From NCBI GenBank assembly GCA_030435675.1, contig CM059625.1, positions 6,014,001 through 6,078,000 on the forward strand: a stretch of DNA of 64,000 bases. The letters are read 5' to 3'. Every line of letters begins with the position of its first letter. Position 1 is the stretch's first letter. The DNA comes from Steinernema hermaphroditum. Taxonomy: Eukaryota > Nematoda > Chromadorea > Rhabditida > Steinernematidae. A model generated the notes under the pieces. The model made no database searches, had not been told where the DNA came from, and worked only from the letters and a program-made list of their open reading frames with translations. This document shows positions 12,625 to 28,015 of this stretch, piece after piece. The position numbers and the translations under genes are program-made.

Positions 12625-15603
12625 TTATTTCGTTGTGAGGAGGGCGTGCATTTCGCGGAGACTCTTGACGAGGTCGTTGCGGAATCCCTTCGAGCTCTAC
12701 AACGGATTAGCTGCTGTATGTTGGAAACACTCTCTTACCGTGTTTTCGGCTGAGCGCTTGGATGAGATGTGGAAAGAAATCTGGTTTTCTCCCGCAATAA
12801 CATAAGACACGCCGTAGCCACGGTCGGCTACAGGTCCGAATCCACCTCCGGCAGAAACGAAATTAAGTCTCTGGGCAGGGGTTAACAGTTTAGCTTCGTC
12901 CTCGCATTGATTAAGGGGAGTTTGGGAGGTAGAGAGGAGATACGTGGGTGGGAAAATCTTGTCCAGGAATGGAGATTCCTCCTCCAAATACCGCTTTACA
13001 ACGTAAAGTGCGAAAAGGTGACGGTCAATTCCCTTGCCGCACATGGCATCACGGTACATCATCTGATGTTTTTCGGCAGCAGTGCGCAAAAGACTCAGGC
13101 GTTCCTCGTTCTACAATGCAAGGGACATATAATAATTTAACTGAGAACTTTGAAATGATTTACCGTCTGTTCTGGGTCAAGCATAGCACGTACGAACGCA
13201 CACGACTCGACTGTGCACGATCGTACGGTTTCCGTGCGGCCTTCGCGGTACAGACGAGTCATAGAAGCTTCGTATGTGAGAGAAAATTTGTTTTGATTCT
13301 ACAATATTACATATTATGTTTTCCTGCATTCTTGAGTTCACAGGTCTTACCCTGAAGTAAGTCATTTGAAGAAGAAGCTGTAAGAATGCATCTGGAGAAA
13401 CGCCGATCTTCTTAATGAAGCCTTTTCCAAATTCTGTCCAAACAAGGAGAGCCATCTCCACGTCGTCGATCAGTTCCTGAGCCACTTTCAGCGACGCCTC
13501 GATTGCCGGAATTGCCTCGGTGAGTTCCCACTTGAGACGTTCTGGTTGCAGCACGGTTTCAACAGTACCCTTTGTGTTACCATCGTCAGTATATCCTTGA
13601 ATGCACAGATCCTTGAGCAAACAGTACTGAAAGCATTCCTCGAATGAAATTTTGAGATAAAAAAACAAACCTCCATAAAATGAGCCGTCACCGCAGCGTC
13701 TCCCCAAGAGTGTTCGGTGTTGATCCCAACGCGCGCATTACGAGAAACAACGAAAGTGAAGGACTTATCAAACCAGCGGTTGTGGGAGTTTCCATGAAGA
13801 AGAGTGTGTGCCCAATGGTCAAATTTCGCTGAGTCCTCCTGAAAGCTTCAGTTCGTTTCTGTTATGCTCACAAGATCATACGGGATCGTAAAAAACATCT
13901 TCATCGTCAAGAGCAACGACAAACGCCGCTCTTTCAATTGCGTGAAGGCTTGTCTTGTTGACTCCGGATCCAAAATACTTCTTGCGCGCCTGAGCCCATG
14001 GAGTGCGTTCACCAGCAGTCAGAGCAGCAAGGCGCTCTTCTCCAGGAGCTGGTTCGTTCGCCGAGCTAAGGATAGTTTCATAAGCAGCTTGAAGTTCGGC
14101 CGGCTCGAGAAGACTAGAAACAAACAATATAAAAACAAACACTTCTAAAACGTATATATACCGTTTTCCGTTGTGAATAGGAAGCTTGAACCAGCAACCA
14201 CGGCAGTAAACAGCGACATGCTTGGCATCGTCCCAGTGGCGGAACTGGTCAGTTTCCTCGCCAGGAATGCGACAGCTGTTAAAAAGACGTTCGTATTGCA
14301 TGGTGCAGAACGGAACTTTCGAGCGAGGAGAAATGGAAAACTAAATTGCGACAATATGCAAACGTTTCGCATTGAACACATGTCTTACTGGAGTAACTTC
14401 TTGACGTTCAACTTGACGACGGAAAGTTAACGCAGTCCATGTAAGATTAGCAGCGCGAGCTGCTTGTTTTTCGGTTGCTTTCTCATGAAGCGTGTCGAAT
14501 CCGTAGTAGTTGCTGTTGACCATAATGGGACTGCGCTGACGAAGATACACAAATTCCTCCCACCAGTCAGTGATGTAGTTGATTGAAAGAAATGACTTAA
14601 TGGTCAAATAGCGTTGAAGGCGCCGTCCAAGGCCTTTTCTGAACTTCTCCGTCAAAGTCTTCAGTTCTTCAAATTCTTCATCGGTTGTCAAAGGGCGCAT
14701 TGATAGCAAATGCTACAAGTGGTTTTAAATATTAGCATTATAAATAGAACATGTACTCACTCTGTCAAGGGTAGCGTCAAGTTTCGGCAGTGGAAGATGA
14801 GGCAAGGCACCTTGAAAGGAATGAAGCATCGGCTGACTTTTCGAGATGACATGTAAAACGGTCATCCAGATCTTGGTCGGTGTTGAGATCTTTTTGGTAT
14901 GAGGGCTTTCGTACATCCATCCTTTGTAACTCAGGAAGAACTTCAAGGAAAGACGGATGATCTGGATGATTATGAACCATAAAATAGAACCTCCAATGGC
15001 GACAGCAAATGCGTTCCCAATTATTCCATCCCTAAAGAACAAACGTGTACACGTGTTGGTTATTTGAGTGCTATTCGATGGTCAGTGATCTTATGAACGT
15101 ATAGTGCACGACCAAAACAAACGCCAGTCATCAAAGTCTATTCGGCGATCGGCGACTCGTCCGCGCCCCTGCATCGGGGAAATCAAGGTACAAAGAACGC
15201 TCGATCGTTCATTCAGCGTGACGCTGATTGTAACAGGGGCACGGGGGCATCTGAACGCACGTGATCACGCAAAAACCTACCCGAATATGTAGTTCCTGAG
15301 AGAAGAGATCACACCCAACGATCCATCAATTCCTAACAAGGAAAGAACGAACAAAGTTCCGACAATGAGAAGGAACGAAGTAGTGTTGGCGGGGAAAATA
15401 CCAGTGATGAAATCATTCTAAACAAAAACATGCTACAGTCAATATACACATACACTACTAACCTTGAAGCGGGCGATCCGCCGCTTGTAAGCTCGCGAGA
15501 ACGCATGCCAAATGTCTCGGAGGAGCTCCTGATCGTAGGAAACCGAAATTCCATCGTGGGTAATGGAGAAACTCAATGCAGCGGCGCTATGAGCCTCAGC
15601 CAT
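12625..15603 (-). CDS. cpt-1: carnitine O-palmitoyltransferase 1
   Basis: Eleven exons (15463-15603, 15281-15417, 14761-15031, 14389-14712, 14162-14340, 13882-14113, 13671-13838, 13351-13626, 13164-13298, 12739-13110, 12625-12696) join in phase to 768 residues, against 773 in human CPT1A. The enzyme moves long-chain acyl groups from CoA to carnitine at the mitochondrial outer membrane and is the malonyl-CoA-regulated step of beta-oxidation. The CPT1-type N-terminus is present: MAEAHSA start and two membrane segments (about residues 57-75 and 97-118) that distinguish CPT1 from CPT2. The transferase core has the catalytic His471 in [27 protein letters not shown], the LSTSQTP block and [16 protein letters not shown]. 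All introns are GT-AG. Assigning it to one C. elegans cpt paralogue is tentative. Confidence 0.95.
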
Positions 15604-17283
15604 GACGTCCAAGCAGAATCAGAAAGTGCACGGGGACTCAAGTTGTATAAAGAAGTCTAATATGGGAATCCGCGAACAACCTGAAAAGAAATGCGTCAAA
15701 ATAATCTTGTGGCAGACCCTGTTTTGAACACTCAGCAACACCTGACACTCGATTTGATTTACAGCTTCCGTGCAGACGAAAGATATGCGACAAAACAGAA
15801 AACATAAACTTCTGTCTCGAAGGTTTCCAAACAAATTAAAACGAACATCTCTGCCCTCAATATCCTTCATATTTACACATGCATTATCAGCAAGTTATCA
15901 TGATCGTCGAGACTAAATATGGCGTCGGCAGAAGGGACCAAGGAACGAATGACGCAGCGATAACTCGCTGACCGTCCGCCGCTCGCTCACAATCTCGCCG
16001 TTGAAGAAATGACCGGCAGACGCAAAAAACAAGCGTCGAACGTAAAAAGAGAGTTTGTCGGCGCGCCTCTGTTCGGTCTTTCTTAAGCGTCACGAGTGCA
16101 CACTGCGCCAACGACGACTCTGTAGATGCGCGACCTCATTGAACACTTGAACAGGGCTATCACACCTCCAAAGCGATCGCACTGGAGAAAGGTGGGAAGG
16201 CGTCGGAAACTTGGTTGGGTTGAAGAATGGGCCTGACATCAACATCTACCGGCGAGCATTCGGTCGCAGAACGCAGTCAGACGTTGTCTAACGCAGTCAG
16301 CCCGAGATATGCCTCCCCGCCCCGCACAGGCTAGCCCCAACACACGTGGTTCAGCAACGACCACGCCGTCCTTGCTGTTGACGAGTGGGGGGCAGGGGAC
16401 AAAGTACAAGGTACGCTGATCCTAGCAAAACAGCTAGCGATGTCGGCGAGCGACCTACATAAGAAAACTCAAGAAGACGGAAAACGAACTTTTCCTTTCG
16501 GTATATTTTAGAAACAAGCGCGCTCTTCGCAGTAAATCAGATGTGGGCGAAAAATCAGCTACTGTGAATCCAAAGACTTAGAAGACGATAGATGCACTAT
16601 ACTGCATATTGTCCAAAATGTTAACCGGAAAGCTTCTAATCATCTGCTTCTCATACAGAGCATTACATAGAGTGTGTACGTTGGTTTGATGACTGCAGAA
16701 CGTGCTGCAGATCTGCAGATCCCCGTCACACGAGGTCTGATACGCTTCGAGACGTGGTAAGATGCACCGATGATTCGACCGCTCAGTAGGGCAACGAGAT
16801 GACGAATTGGAAACGTAACGCTCAAAATGCTTCAAAACAACAACTTCTTTGTTGCCTAGTTTTTTAGCCTTATATCGGAAATTAAAAGGATCAAAAAGCA
16901 ACTCATAAGTAAAGCGATTAGCTGATACCGAAATCAGCACTAAAAGCATCGACCATGAATGTTTCAAAATCGAAGAATTCAGTTCTTCTACAAGTCATAT
17001 AAGGTTCGACTGCGGAATAATAGATCTTAACTCTGGATATGTCGATTAGCCGTTTCACCTTGATTCTGCAAGCAAGTACAATAATCACATTTTACCGTCA
17101 AAAACGATACCGACAATCAATTTTAACAAAATGAGCATTCAAAATTGATATAGACGCCGAGCAGTTACAAATATAAGTTATAAAAACGGCAAAATAAAAT
17201 ACTCCAATCGCACAGCAACCAGAACATTAGTGAAAGTGGCGAAAGCGCCAGATAAATGCGGTGGATGATGAACCACATGGGCG
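15604..17283. other. intergenic, nothing recognised
   Basis: 1.7 kb between the CPT1 start and the R3H gene stop; presumably holds the CPT1 promoter. The 11 bp word aacgcagtcag occurs twice near 16270-16300. One open frame of 129 codons (minus, 16578-16967) lacks any motif and I do not consider it a gene. Confidence 0.5.
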
Positions 17284-19113
17284 TCAAAATTCACTGTTGG
17301 CATTCTGGTAGTTCCGATTTTTTTTGTGCTCGGAGACGTATTCCAGCAAAGTGGCACGCGGAGGGACGAAGAAGGATTTGGTGTTGCGAACTTCCGTAAC
17401 GCGTTGATCGGTGGTATCAGTTGTACCTGAAAAGGATAATATCATAAAACTATTAATGTGTATGTGGAACTATCATTTATTCATGTACAATGGACATTGG
17501 TCTATCCACTTTCAGTGAGCACTCTAAACAGTGAAACCGTGCACTCCACTCTCAAACTGCTTTGTGCTGACTTCGATAAGTTTCTCTTCATCGATGTTAG
17601 CAACATGAAAACAAAAGCCATCGAAAAACAAAACCCAGGAATATTATTCTACTTGGTGAAAACAAAAAAAACTTACTTTCGGACATCAGAGATAGATACT
17701 GCGCTATAGCGTGAACGTAGAGCCTTTCGTTCCCGTTGTTCAAGGTACTAATCCAAACCCCATCGGGATCACACGAGAAGAAATCAATCAGAGCTTGCTC
17801 AGTCGCGTTGATGAAGGACTGGAAAGTTAACTGAAGCCGTTAGGGCACTGACAACATCATCACACCCAGGGTAGATGCTTTTGCATTAATATTTCACGGA
17901 AGCGGCGGTCCATTCGCTTGAAGCATGCCTTTCCAGAATAGGCGGGATGACGAGCTCGCTTGGTGTCTTCGCAAGGTGTAGAGGAGCTGGACTTCGCTTC
18001 CAAGTTTTCGCTAAATGAATAGATTTATGACTCCATTAAACTGTGCATTTACGATGAACGCGACAGTACTTTTCTAACTAAAAATCACCGATTGCGGTTG
18101 AGGTCCGAACAAATCAGGCGAATGACTATTGCAACATATAACAACCCTTACACGTACCTTCTTTTGCTCTTGGCTTTAGAACCTCCTTGTGCCGAAACTC
18201 GTCCACCAAGTACATGGCCGCCCTTCGGATGATGAGCGATTTTTCCATCGATTTCATTTAAGATACGCTGCTGCTCCGGCTCATCCAATGTAATAAATTC
18301 ATTCCACACCTGCAACAGGTTCAGCGTAACAGCGAAAGGCCTTTCCGCGCCTTGCCTTCATTTTACTTTGTTCGATAAATAACTGAGCAAACGCGTTCAT
18401 TGTTTCAGGGATCATATCTGAGAGGTCTTCGCAAATATCTTCAGGGTCCGTTAGAGACAAGAGCAAGCGATCTTAAATAGTAATTCATGTTGCTTAAATA
18501 ATTAAGTGAAGAAAACTCACTGTGCTCCAATCGTCTCAACTTCCGCGCACCCATTCCACTCTTGATTCTTGGGCCATCGTAGCCAAGCATGTTGAGGGGG
18601 CACTTGATAGGGGCTCGGCGGTGAGAACCGCGCTTGGGCGATTCACGCAGCGGAACAACAGGAGCTTCATTGTCCGAATGCTCACTTTCCGTCTCGTCAA
18701 ACACATAACTAAAATGAAATGAGTACTAGACGTAGAAAATGTTTTCAAATGGTCTTATTGGAGGTCTCAAATTTACTGCCCCTCTTTGTCACAATAGCAT
18801 CATTTTCAGCTCTCAGTGATATGGTGTGTTACTCACGTAAATGTTCTTCAAAGCAGTGACATCGTAATCGCTAAAATGCCTAGCTTTCGTGATTGCTGGA
18901 CTAACATAAAAAGAAGGGATTTTGAATATACTTTGTGCCGCTTGGCAGTTGTTTTATCAAATTGGTCGCCTTGTCCACGGAAAATTCTCATCGGGTACAA
19001 TTAACTATAACGATTTAAACGTACTCGGCGTAGGTAATGTGTTGTTCTTCAGCAACAGCCTCATCTTCGACTTTGAACAACTTGCGCTCATCCTTGTTAC
19101 GGAGAATACCCAT
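17284..19113 (-). CDS. R3H-domain protein, R3HDM4-like
   Basis: Eight exons (19025-19113, 18837-18870, 18521-18725, 18356-18471, 18158-18309, 17866-18010, 17677-17818, 17284-17426) join in phase to 341 residues. The N-terminal two thirds match the R3H-associated region in outline: SGMGARKLRRLEH, a VWNEFITLDEPEQQRIL helix and CFKRMDRRFREIL. The R3H domain follows: ATEQALIDFF, then NERLYVHAIAQYLSLMS with the Arg-x3-His signature. R3H domains bind single-stranded nucleic acid; the function of this family is poorly known. One intron uses a GC donor (see findings). The boundary of exon 3 (acceptor at 18725) was chosen because it keeps the frame open; nearer acceptors do not. Confidence 0.78.
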
Positions 19114-20451
19114 GATGACGATCAAGTGCTTATTTCAAGAAGCCAATTACGCAAACGACGAACAGAAATACGCGAGTTGGAGCGGACACGCAGGTGCGAC
19201 TGATTCTGAAAAACATCAATCATTAGAACATGCTCATCAGGACCGATGAGAAACCAACAGAGACCGCAAGTTTACTTCCAACGCTATTATTTGTAGTGTT
19301 AGTGGTGCCCTTGTCATGGACAAAACGTAGAATTCGCATCGTTTAAACCGCGTCATATGATCTCCAGTGCACCAGCAGAAAAAAACAGTCGCCTTTTGAT
19401 GTGTTACGGTAGTGCACCATGCAGAATCTTCACTGCAAGACCTCGCGAAACCTCCTGGGTGAGTGAACAGAAGCGAACACATAGATTTCAGTCCGGAATT
19501 AGTATATACACCAATGAATACAGTTAGCAAGTAATATCACAGAAGTATAAATGCAGCCGGAACTGCACACCAGTAAAACGAATCAGCTGACTGTATTATA
19601 AATACACCAGTGCCGCGTACACAATGCAAATTTGGAAATGAGTGTAGCAAAAAAAACCCGCTTGTGGACAGCTGATGGCAATCGAAAGCATCGCTGCTGC
19701 ACTGAGCATTTAGTCAACATGGGCGCTGCAGTGTGCGTGCGATTCCTCGCCGGCGATCATCCAGCCAGCAGCGGTCTTCGCGCCCTGCCTGTCTTCGATG
19801 CACGCTCTCGTGGCTTGGAAAGGGGACATTATGTCGTCGTTACCATCGTTCGTTCCTCCGGACGAAAGAATCGAGATGAAAAATCCGATGGTGGTAAACC
19901 GTGGTTTATCCTTTTATGAGACAAACACAGATACACCGGGAAACAACCTGTTATTGTACGCACAAAAAGGGCGTCGAGTTGGAAAGTGAAGGGCAACAGC
20001 GGGAACACACGATAGCAACGGTGCATTGATCGTTTTCCTTGCACATGAAGCTCTCGCAGTGACGAAAGAACGCTGGATTAAATTTTGGCGTTGCATATAG
20101 ACGGGTTGTCCAATTTGCAAGCCACAAGATGCCCTGAAAACTGTCTTCGGTTGTTTTCATCGATTGTGCAAAATTGTGCAATCTGCACCTCGCAGCAGTT
20201 TATTATCATGATTACCACTGCAAGTCTTGTTGCCTTTTCGTTATTTTGACGTTCGCATGTTAGGTTCAACTGCAGTAAAGAAGAAGATAAGCCCTCGATC
20301 ACACAGAGTCTACCACGCAAAATAGGATAGGTGCTGATAACAGATAAGACAGAAAAATCGCTAGCGCGAATATTTACCCGTCTACTCCACTCTTAGTCTC
20401 AGTCGAGTCTTTGGCTCCGTGTGCTTTCGTTTGCTCTTTGCTACTGTGCAC
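19114..20451. other. divergent promoter region between R3H gene and spds-1
   Basis: About 1.3 kb separating two divergently transcribed genes, so it should hold both promoters. A 95-codon frame (19632-19919, plus) has no family motif and I left it out. No other structure recognised. Confidence 0.5.
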
Positions 20452-20465
20452 TATCCCTGTTTTAG
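20452..20465 (+). promoter_or_regulatory. probable spliced-leader acceptor of spds-1
   Basis: A pyrimidine tract ending in TTTTAG lies six bases before the spds-1 ATG, with no exon upstream in frame. Consistent with trans-splicing; not proven. Confidence 0.6.
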
Positions 20466-20471
20466 GCCGTA

Positions 20472-21997
<1,526 letters not shown>

Positions 21998-22216
21998 CGC
22001 ATTCCACCACGCCACATCAGTGAAGAAAGTCTGCATTACAGTGTTCCAAGCTTGTGTTGAAATTGCCATAAACACTTCAAAGATTTATTAGAAAGGCGGC
22101 TAGTAGATACAGATTCTCTAATACAGTTACGATAGTGGAATTACAAGAAAGTCACATACGACAATTCAGTTTTACACGTAAAACGAGCTCACAAAAGTGC
22201 TGATTATGTACATGCA

Positions 22217-22976
22217 TCACTCACGCCGGAGATTTTCGAGACGTGCTTGAAGGTCCGCATCAGCAGCGGACATCGCTTCCGCTTGAGGCTGTCGCTCAGC
22301 AACGCCAGTAGGAGCAATTGTTCCGGCCGCATTAGGAAGGTTCGCCAATTCTTCGTTCATCTGAATTCCAAGCTCGTCCAGCACTTGATTTACAATTGCA
22401 TCAGTTTCTTCTTCATCGCCTTCGTCGGCCATGGCGTCATCGATGGCGTCACTCATCATCTCCTCCTTCATGTCCATGATCTCAGACTGTCGCTCGAACT
22501 CCATCATAATCTTTTGAATCTGTGGTAAGTTTAGCTGTTTATTCATGGACTGCATAGCTTTCGTGACTCCTTTCATGGCCTAAAAGTGTTAATTTAACAA
22601 AAAACAAATCGTCACAATTCAAAACGTACTTGTGCCATAGCATCTTGACTTTTCAAAGTTTGAACTTTCAGCGACACAGCTTGAATGTTAGCTTTCATCA
22701 TAATGAATTTCTTGACATATCTTCTCGTTCTAACTAAGTCCTTCGCCATTACTTTCACTGAATCCTAAGACAAAACAACACATTATACGCTCATGCGGCA
22801 AAACCCACCATTTGCCCCATCTTCGCCATCTTCTTGATATCCGCGATCACCTTCTTCTCCTGCATTTCCATACGGGCGCGCTCACGATCCAACTCGCGCA
22901 TAGCCTTGTTCAAGGCGCGCTGATTCTGCCGTAGCAGCTCTTGTGGAGTTTTTCGGCGCCCGAACAAAAACTCCAT
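22217..22976 (-). CDS. vps-2: ESCRT-III subunit CHMP2 (Vps2)
   Basis: Three exons (22809-22976, 22630-22764, 22217-22579) give 221 residues, the size of human CHMP2A (222). The protein polymerises on endosomal and other membranes and recruits the ATPase VPS4 for scission. It begins MEFLFGRRKTPQELLRQNQ, with the basic first helix and a coiled coil up to about 110, then an acidic linker (DAIDDAMADEGDEEE) typical of the autoinhibitory region. The C-terminal MIT-interacting motif is DADLQARLENLRRE, nearly the CHMP2A sequence. The ATG lies three bases after a TTTCAG. A tttatt on the plus strand at 22084-22089 gives AATAAA on the sense strand 130 bp past the stop. Confidence 0.95.
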
Positions 22977-22979
22977 GGC

Positions 22980-22990
22980 CTGAAACAACA
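22980..22990 (-). promoter_or_regulatory. probable spliced-leader acceptor of vps-2
   Basis: On the minus strand TGTTGTTTCAG directly precedes GCCATGG of vps-2. No upstream coding exon joins here, so trans-splicing is the likeliest explanation. Confidence 0.55.
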
Positions 22991-23482
22991 GAATACTGAA
23001 GCTCTACAAGAGACCAGCTAATGACAATACACGAACAATATAGAACTTCACAGCATGCACAGTGTTGTGAAATGTCGTACGGAAAGAAGCAGCGACAAGC
23101 CAAGTGATGAGTAATATCAACAACATCGGGCGCAAACGACTAAAGTCGTGTAGAGACCACAAGGAAAAACGAATTCGTTCACGTCTATATAACCTCAAAA
23201 AGACTGGAAGCTCTGACATCAGATCATACATTTACAACGTTTGCGGGAAATGAAGAAAAGGTTTTGCAGGAATTATTTGATTGCGAATAACCTGCGATTT
23301 GCTGTCTTCTTCCCCACAATGCAATAAAGATATTAGAGCCACTAACTCAGTTTGCTGCCCTTCATTCTGCATCAAGACATCAGATTGAATATTTAATTGC
23401 AAACAGTAATATGCACAAATGGATCATCAAATTGTCAACAATAACCCGACGTCAACAATGGTCGATGGATTTATTCATTAAA
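22991..23482. other. spacer with no gene
   Basis: Same-strand gap of about 500 bp between vps-2 and the CWC27-like gene. It is longer than a typical C. elegans operon gap. AATAAA (sense, minus) at 23470-23475 is very close to the CWC27 stop and is its likely poly(A) signal. Confidence 0.5.
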
Positions 23483-24708
23483 TCATTGTCCATCCTCACG
23501 ACGTCGGATATTGATTTTATTGCGTGGATCAGTGATGTCGTACCAGTCTTCGCTAAACTCCTTCATGTTCGCATCTTTTGCTTTGGTGACACGGGGGTCA
23601 TCTTCGGGTGCGACAAACTTATGAATCATCCTGGAATTATGACATCAATAGACAGTGCTACTCATTAACTAACCAGTCAGATTCTTCAATGTCGTCAGCA
23701 TCCAAATCCATTTTCGCAGCAGCTTCCTTTTGAAGTTGTTCCTGTGTTTGCTTTTCTTCTTCTGTGATTATTTCTTCATCAACTTTGTTCTTTTTCGCAT
23801 CAGGCTCTGCAGATTTTTCCTTTTCTTTTTGTGGCTTTCTTTTCATATTTTCGGGGTCTAACTCAGGGTTCGACATTACTGGCAAAAATGCTTGGCTGAT
23901 TCCAGCGCCTGACTTTTCGAAGACATGAACCGCTTTAGACGAATGTGCCATATTCGTTTGCAATTTTTGCAAAAGGGTCAGAGTCTACAAAGGAAGAACT
24001 AAGAGTTTCCATCACAAAATAACCAGACCTGTTCCTCGCGCCTTGGGTCCCTGTAGCGTACAATGCCTTTCGACTTATTTTTGAATTTTAGCCTTGTATC
24101 GTGATACTCCTGCATTGCGGCAGACTGTGGCTCTTCTTCCTCTTCTTCTACCTTTTCCTTCGGTTTGCGAAGAGCTCTCTTGTATTCTTTAACCAATGCA
24201 CGCGTTTCTGCAGCAATTCCATCTCTAAAATTGTCGGTAATTACTTCAGTCTTAAAAGATTCCTCATACATCTTAGCCTGTTCTTCGGCAGTTCGTGCCT
24301 CCTCCAGCACGTTGTGTAGATCATCGTCAGCGGCTTTGCTCTCTCCTTCTTTGGCATCGCCTTTGCGAAACTTCCGTGACAACTTATCACGTATTTTCGA
24401 AAGCCGCTCTTCCTTCTGTTCTTCAGTTTGGACATCCTCAAATGATCAACTGCGTTTCATACAAGCGAGGAATCACTTACGTTTGAACGGTCATAACTGC
24501 TTAGCTCTTCTGGGCGCACTGCCAGTTCCTTACTCAATGTATCATCCTCCAAGACATCGTGAGCACTTTTTCCCTTCAATTTCTGTAAATGCTGAGAATT
24601 AGTACCCTGAGAGCTGCTGAAAATTAGTACCTTATTCATCTTCACAAACTCGACCTCATCGTTCTCGGCTTCGTCGCCAAATGACAGCAAACCAAGATTC
24701 TTAGACAT
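23483..24708 (-). CDS. CWC27-like spliceosome protein without the cyclophilin domain
   Basis: Five exons (24631-24708, 24481-24582, 24029-24436, 23674-23984, 23483-23630) join in phase to 348 residues. They match the C-terminal half of CWC27/SDCCAG10 (C. elegans cyn-16) in order: KNLGLLSFGDEAENDE, KGKSAHDVLEDD, a long charged coiled coil, REEQTLTLLQKLQ, ESDWMIHKF, and near the end KAKDANMKEF and WYDITDPRNKINIRRRE. CWC27 joins activated spliceosomes with CWC22. The N-terminal peptidyl-prolyl isomerase domain (about 170 residues) is absent: only about 660 bp of non-coding-looking DNA separate this start from tpi-1. A TTTTTCAG acceptor at about 24726 lies 17 bases before the ATG, so translation could start here after trans-splicing, or an upstream exon may be missing. 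Confidence 0.88.
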
Positions 24709-24725
24709 TTTGTTGCCAAAATGAT

Positions 24726-25373
24726 CTGAAAAAGTTGTATGAAAAAGTTCAGTCAGAGGAAAATCTCCACACCGCGAATTCGCACGAATGTCTAAATATC
24801 GCGAAACTGTGAGCAAAGCAATGCTTCCAGTAGTTGAAATATTCAGTTTTGTCCATCTTTGATAGAGTCATTCGATTTCGATGAGTTTCCACTATCTACG
24901 ACGAATACTGACTGCAGGGCCATCTGTCTGAACATCATGAACAGAAAGATCAGTCTGCAATGTCACTGTCTTATTTTTTTCAACCATCAACGTTCTTAAA
25001 GATTTAATTAGTCGTTGCGTAACGTACGTAACAGGGATATCGGTCTAGGACAGCATAGGCTTGATGCATCCCATCAAAACGTATCGAACACAACAACGTG
25101 ACATACGCAACTTTGCATCGACTTCATGGAATGGTCAACGAAGAATAAGAACATGACCACATCACCCCAAAGGATCTATCGACACCCAATACATTTCCGG
25201 ATGACATCAACATCCATAGAACACTCGCACATGGGAAAATATTTTACTACTGAATATGTATAACTACATGAATACTTACAATACGAACCTTCCGCATAGT
25301 AACCTACAACTACCAGAATATCAATAAATATACTTGATACGCGATGAAGTTCAGCCACTCTATTACAGCAGAT
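24726..25373. other. spacer where the CWC27 cyclophilin domain would be expected
   Basis: I checked all frames on the minus strand for cyclophilin signatures (TxxGDIxIEL, FHRVxPGFxxQGGD) and saw none. The region is AT-rich and contains many stops. Confidence 0.6.

Positions 25374-28015
<2,642 letters not shown>

Noticed and set aside
16578..16967. 129-codon frame on the minus strand
   Set aside because: No motif; contains scattered cysteines without a pattern, and no upstream or downstream exon.
19632..19919. 95-codon frame upstream of spds-1
   Set aside because: No recognisable domain and located in the divergent promoter region; the opposite strand is equally open.
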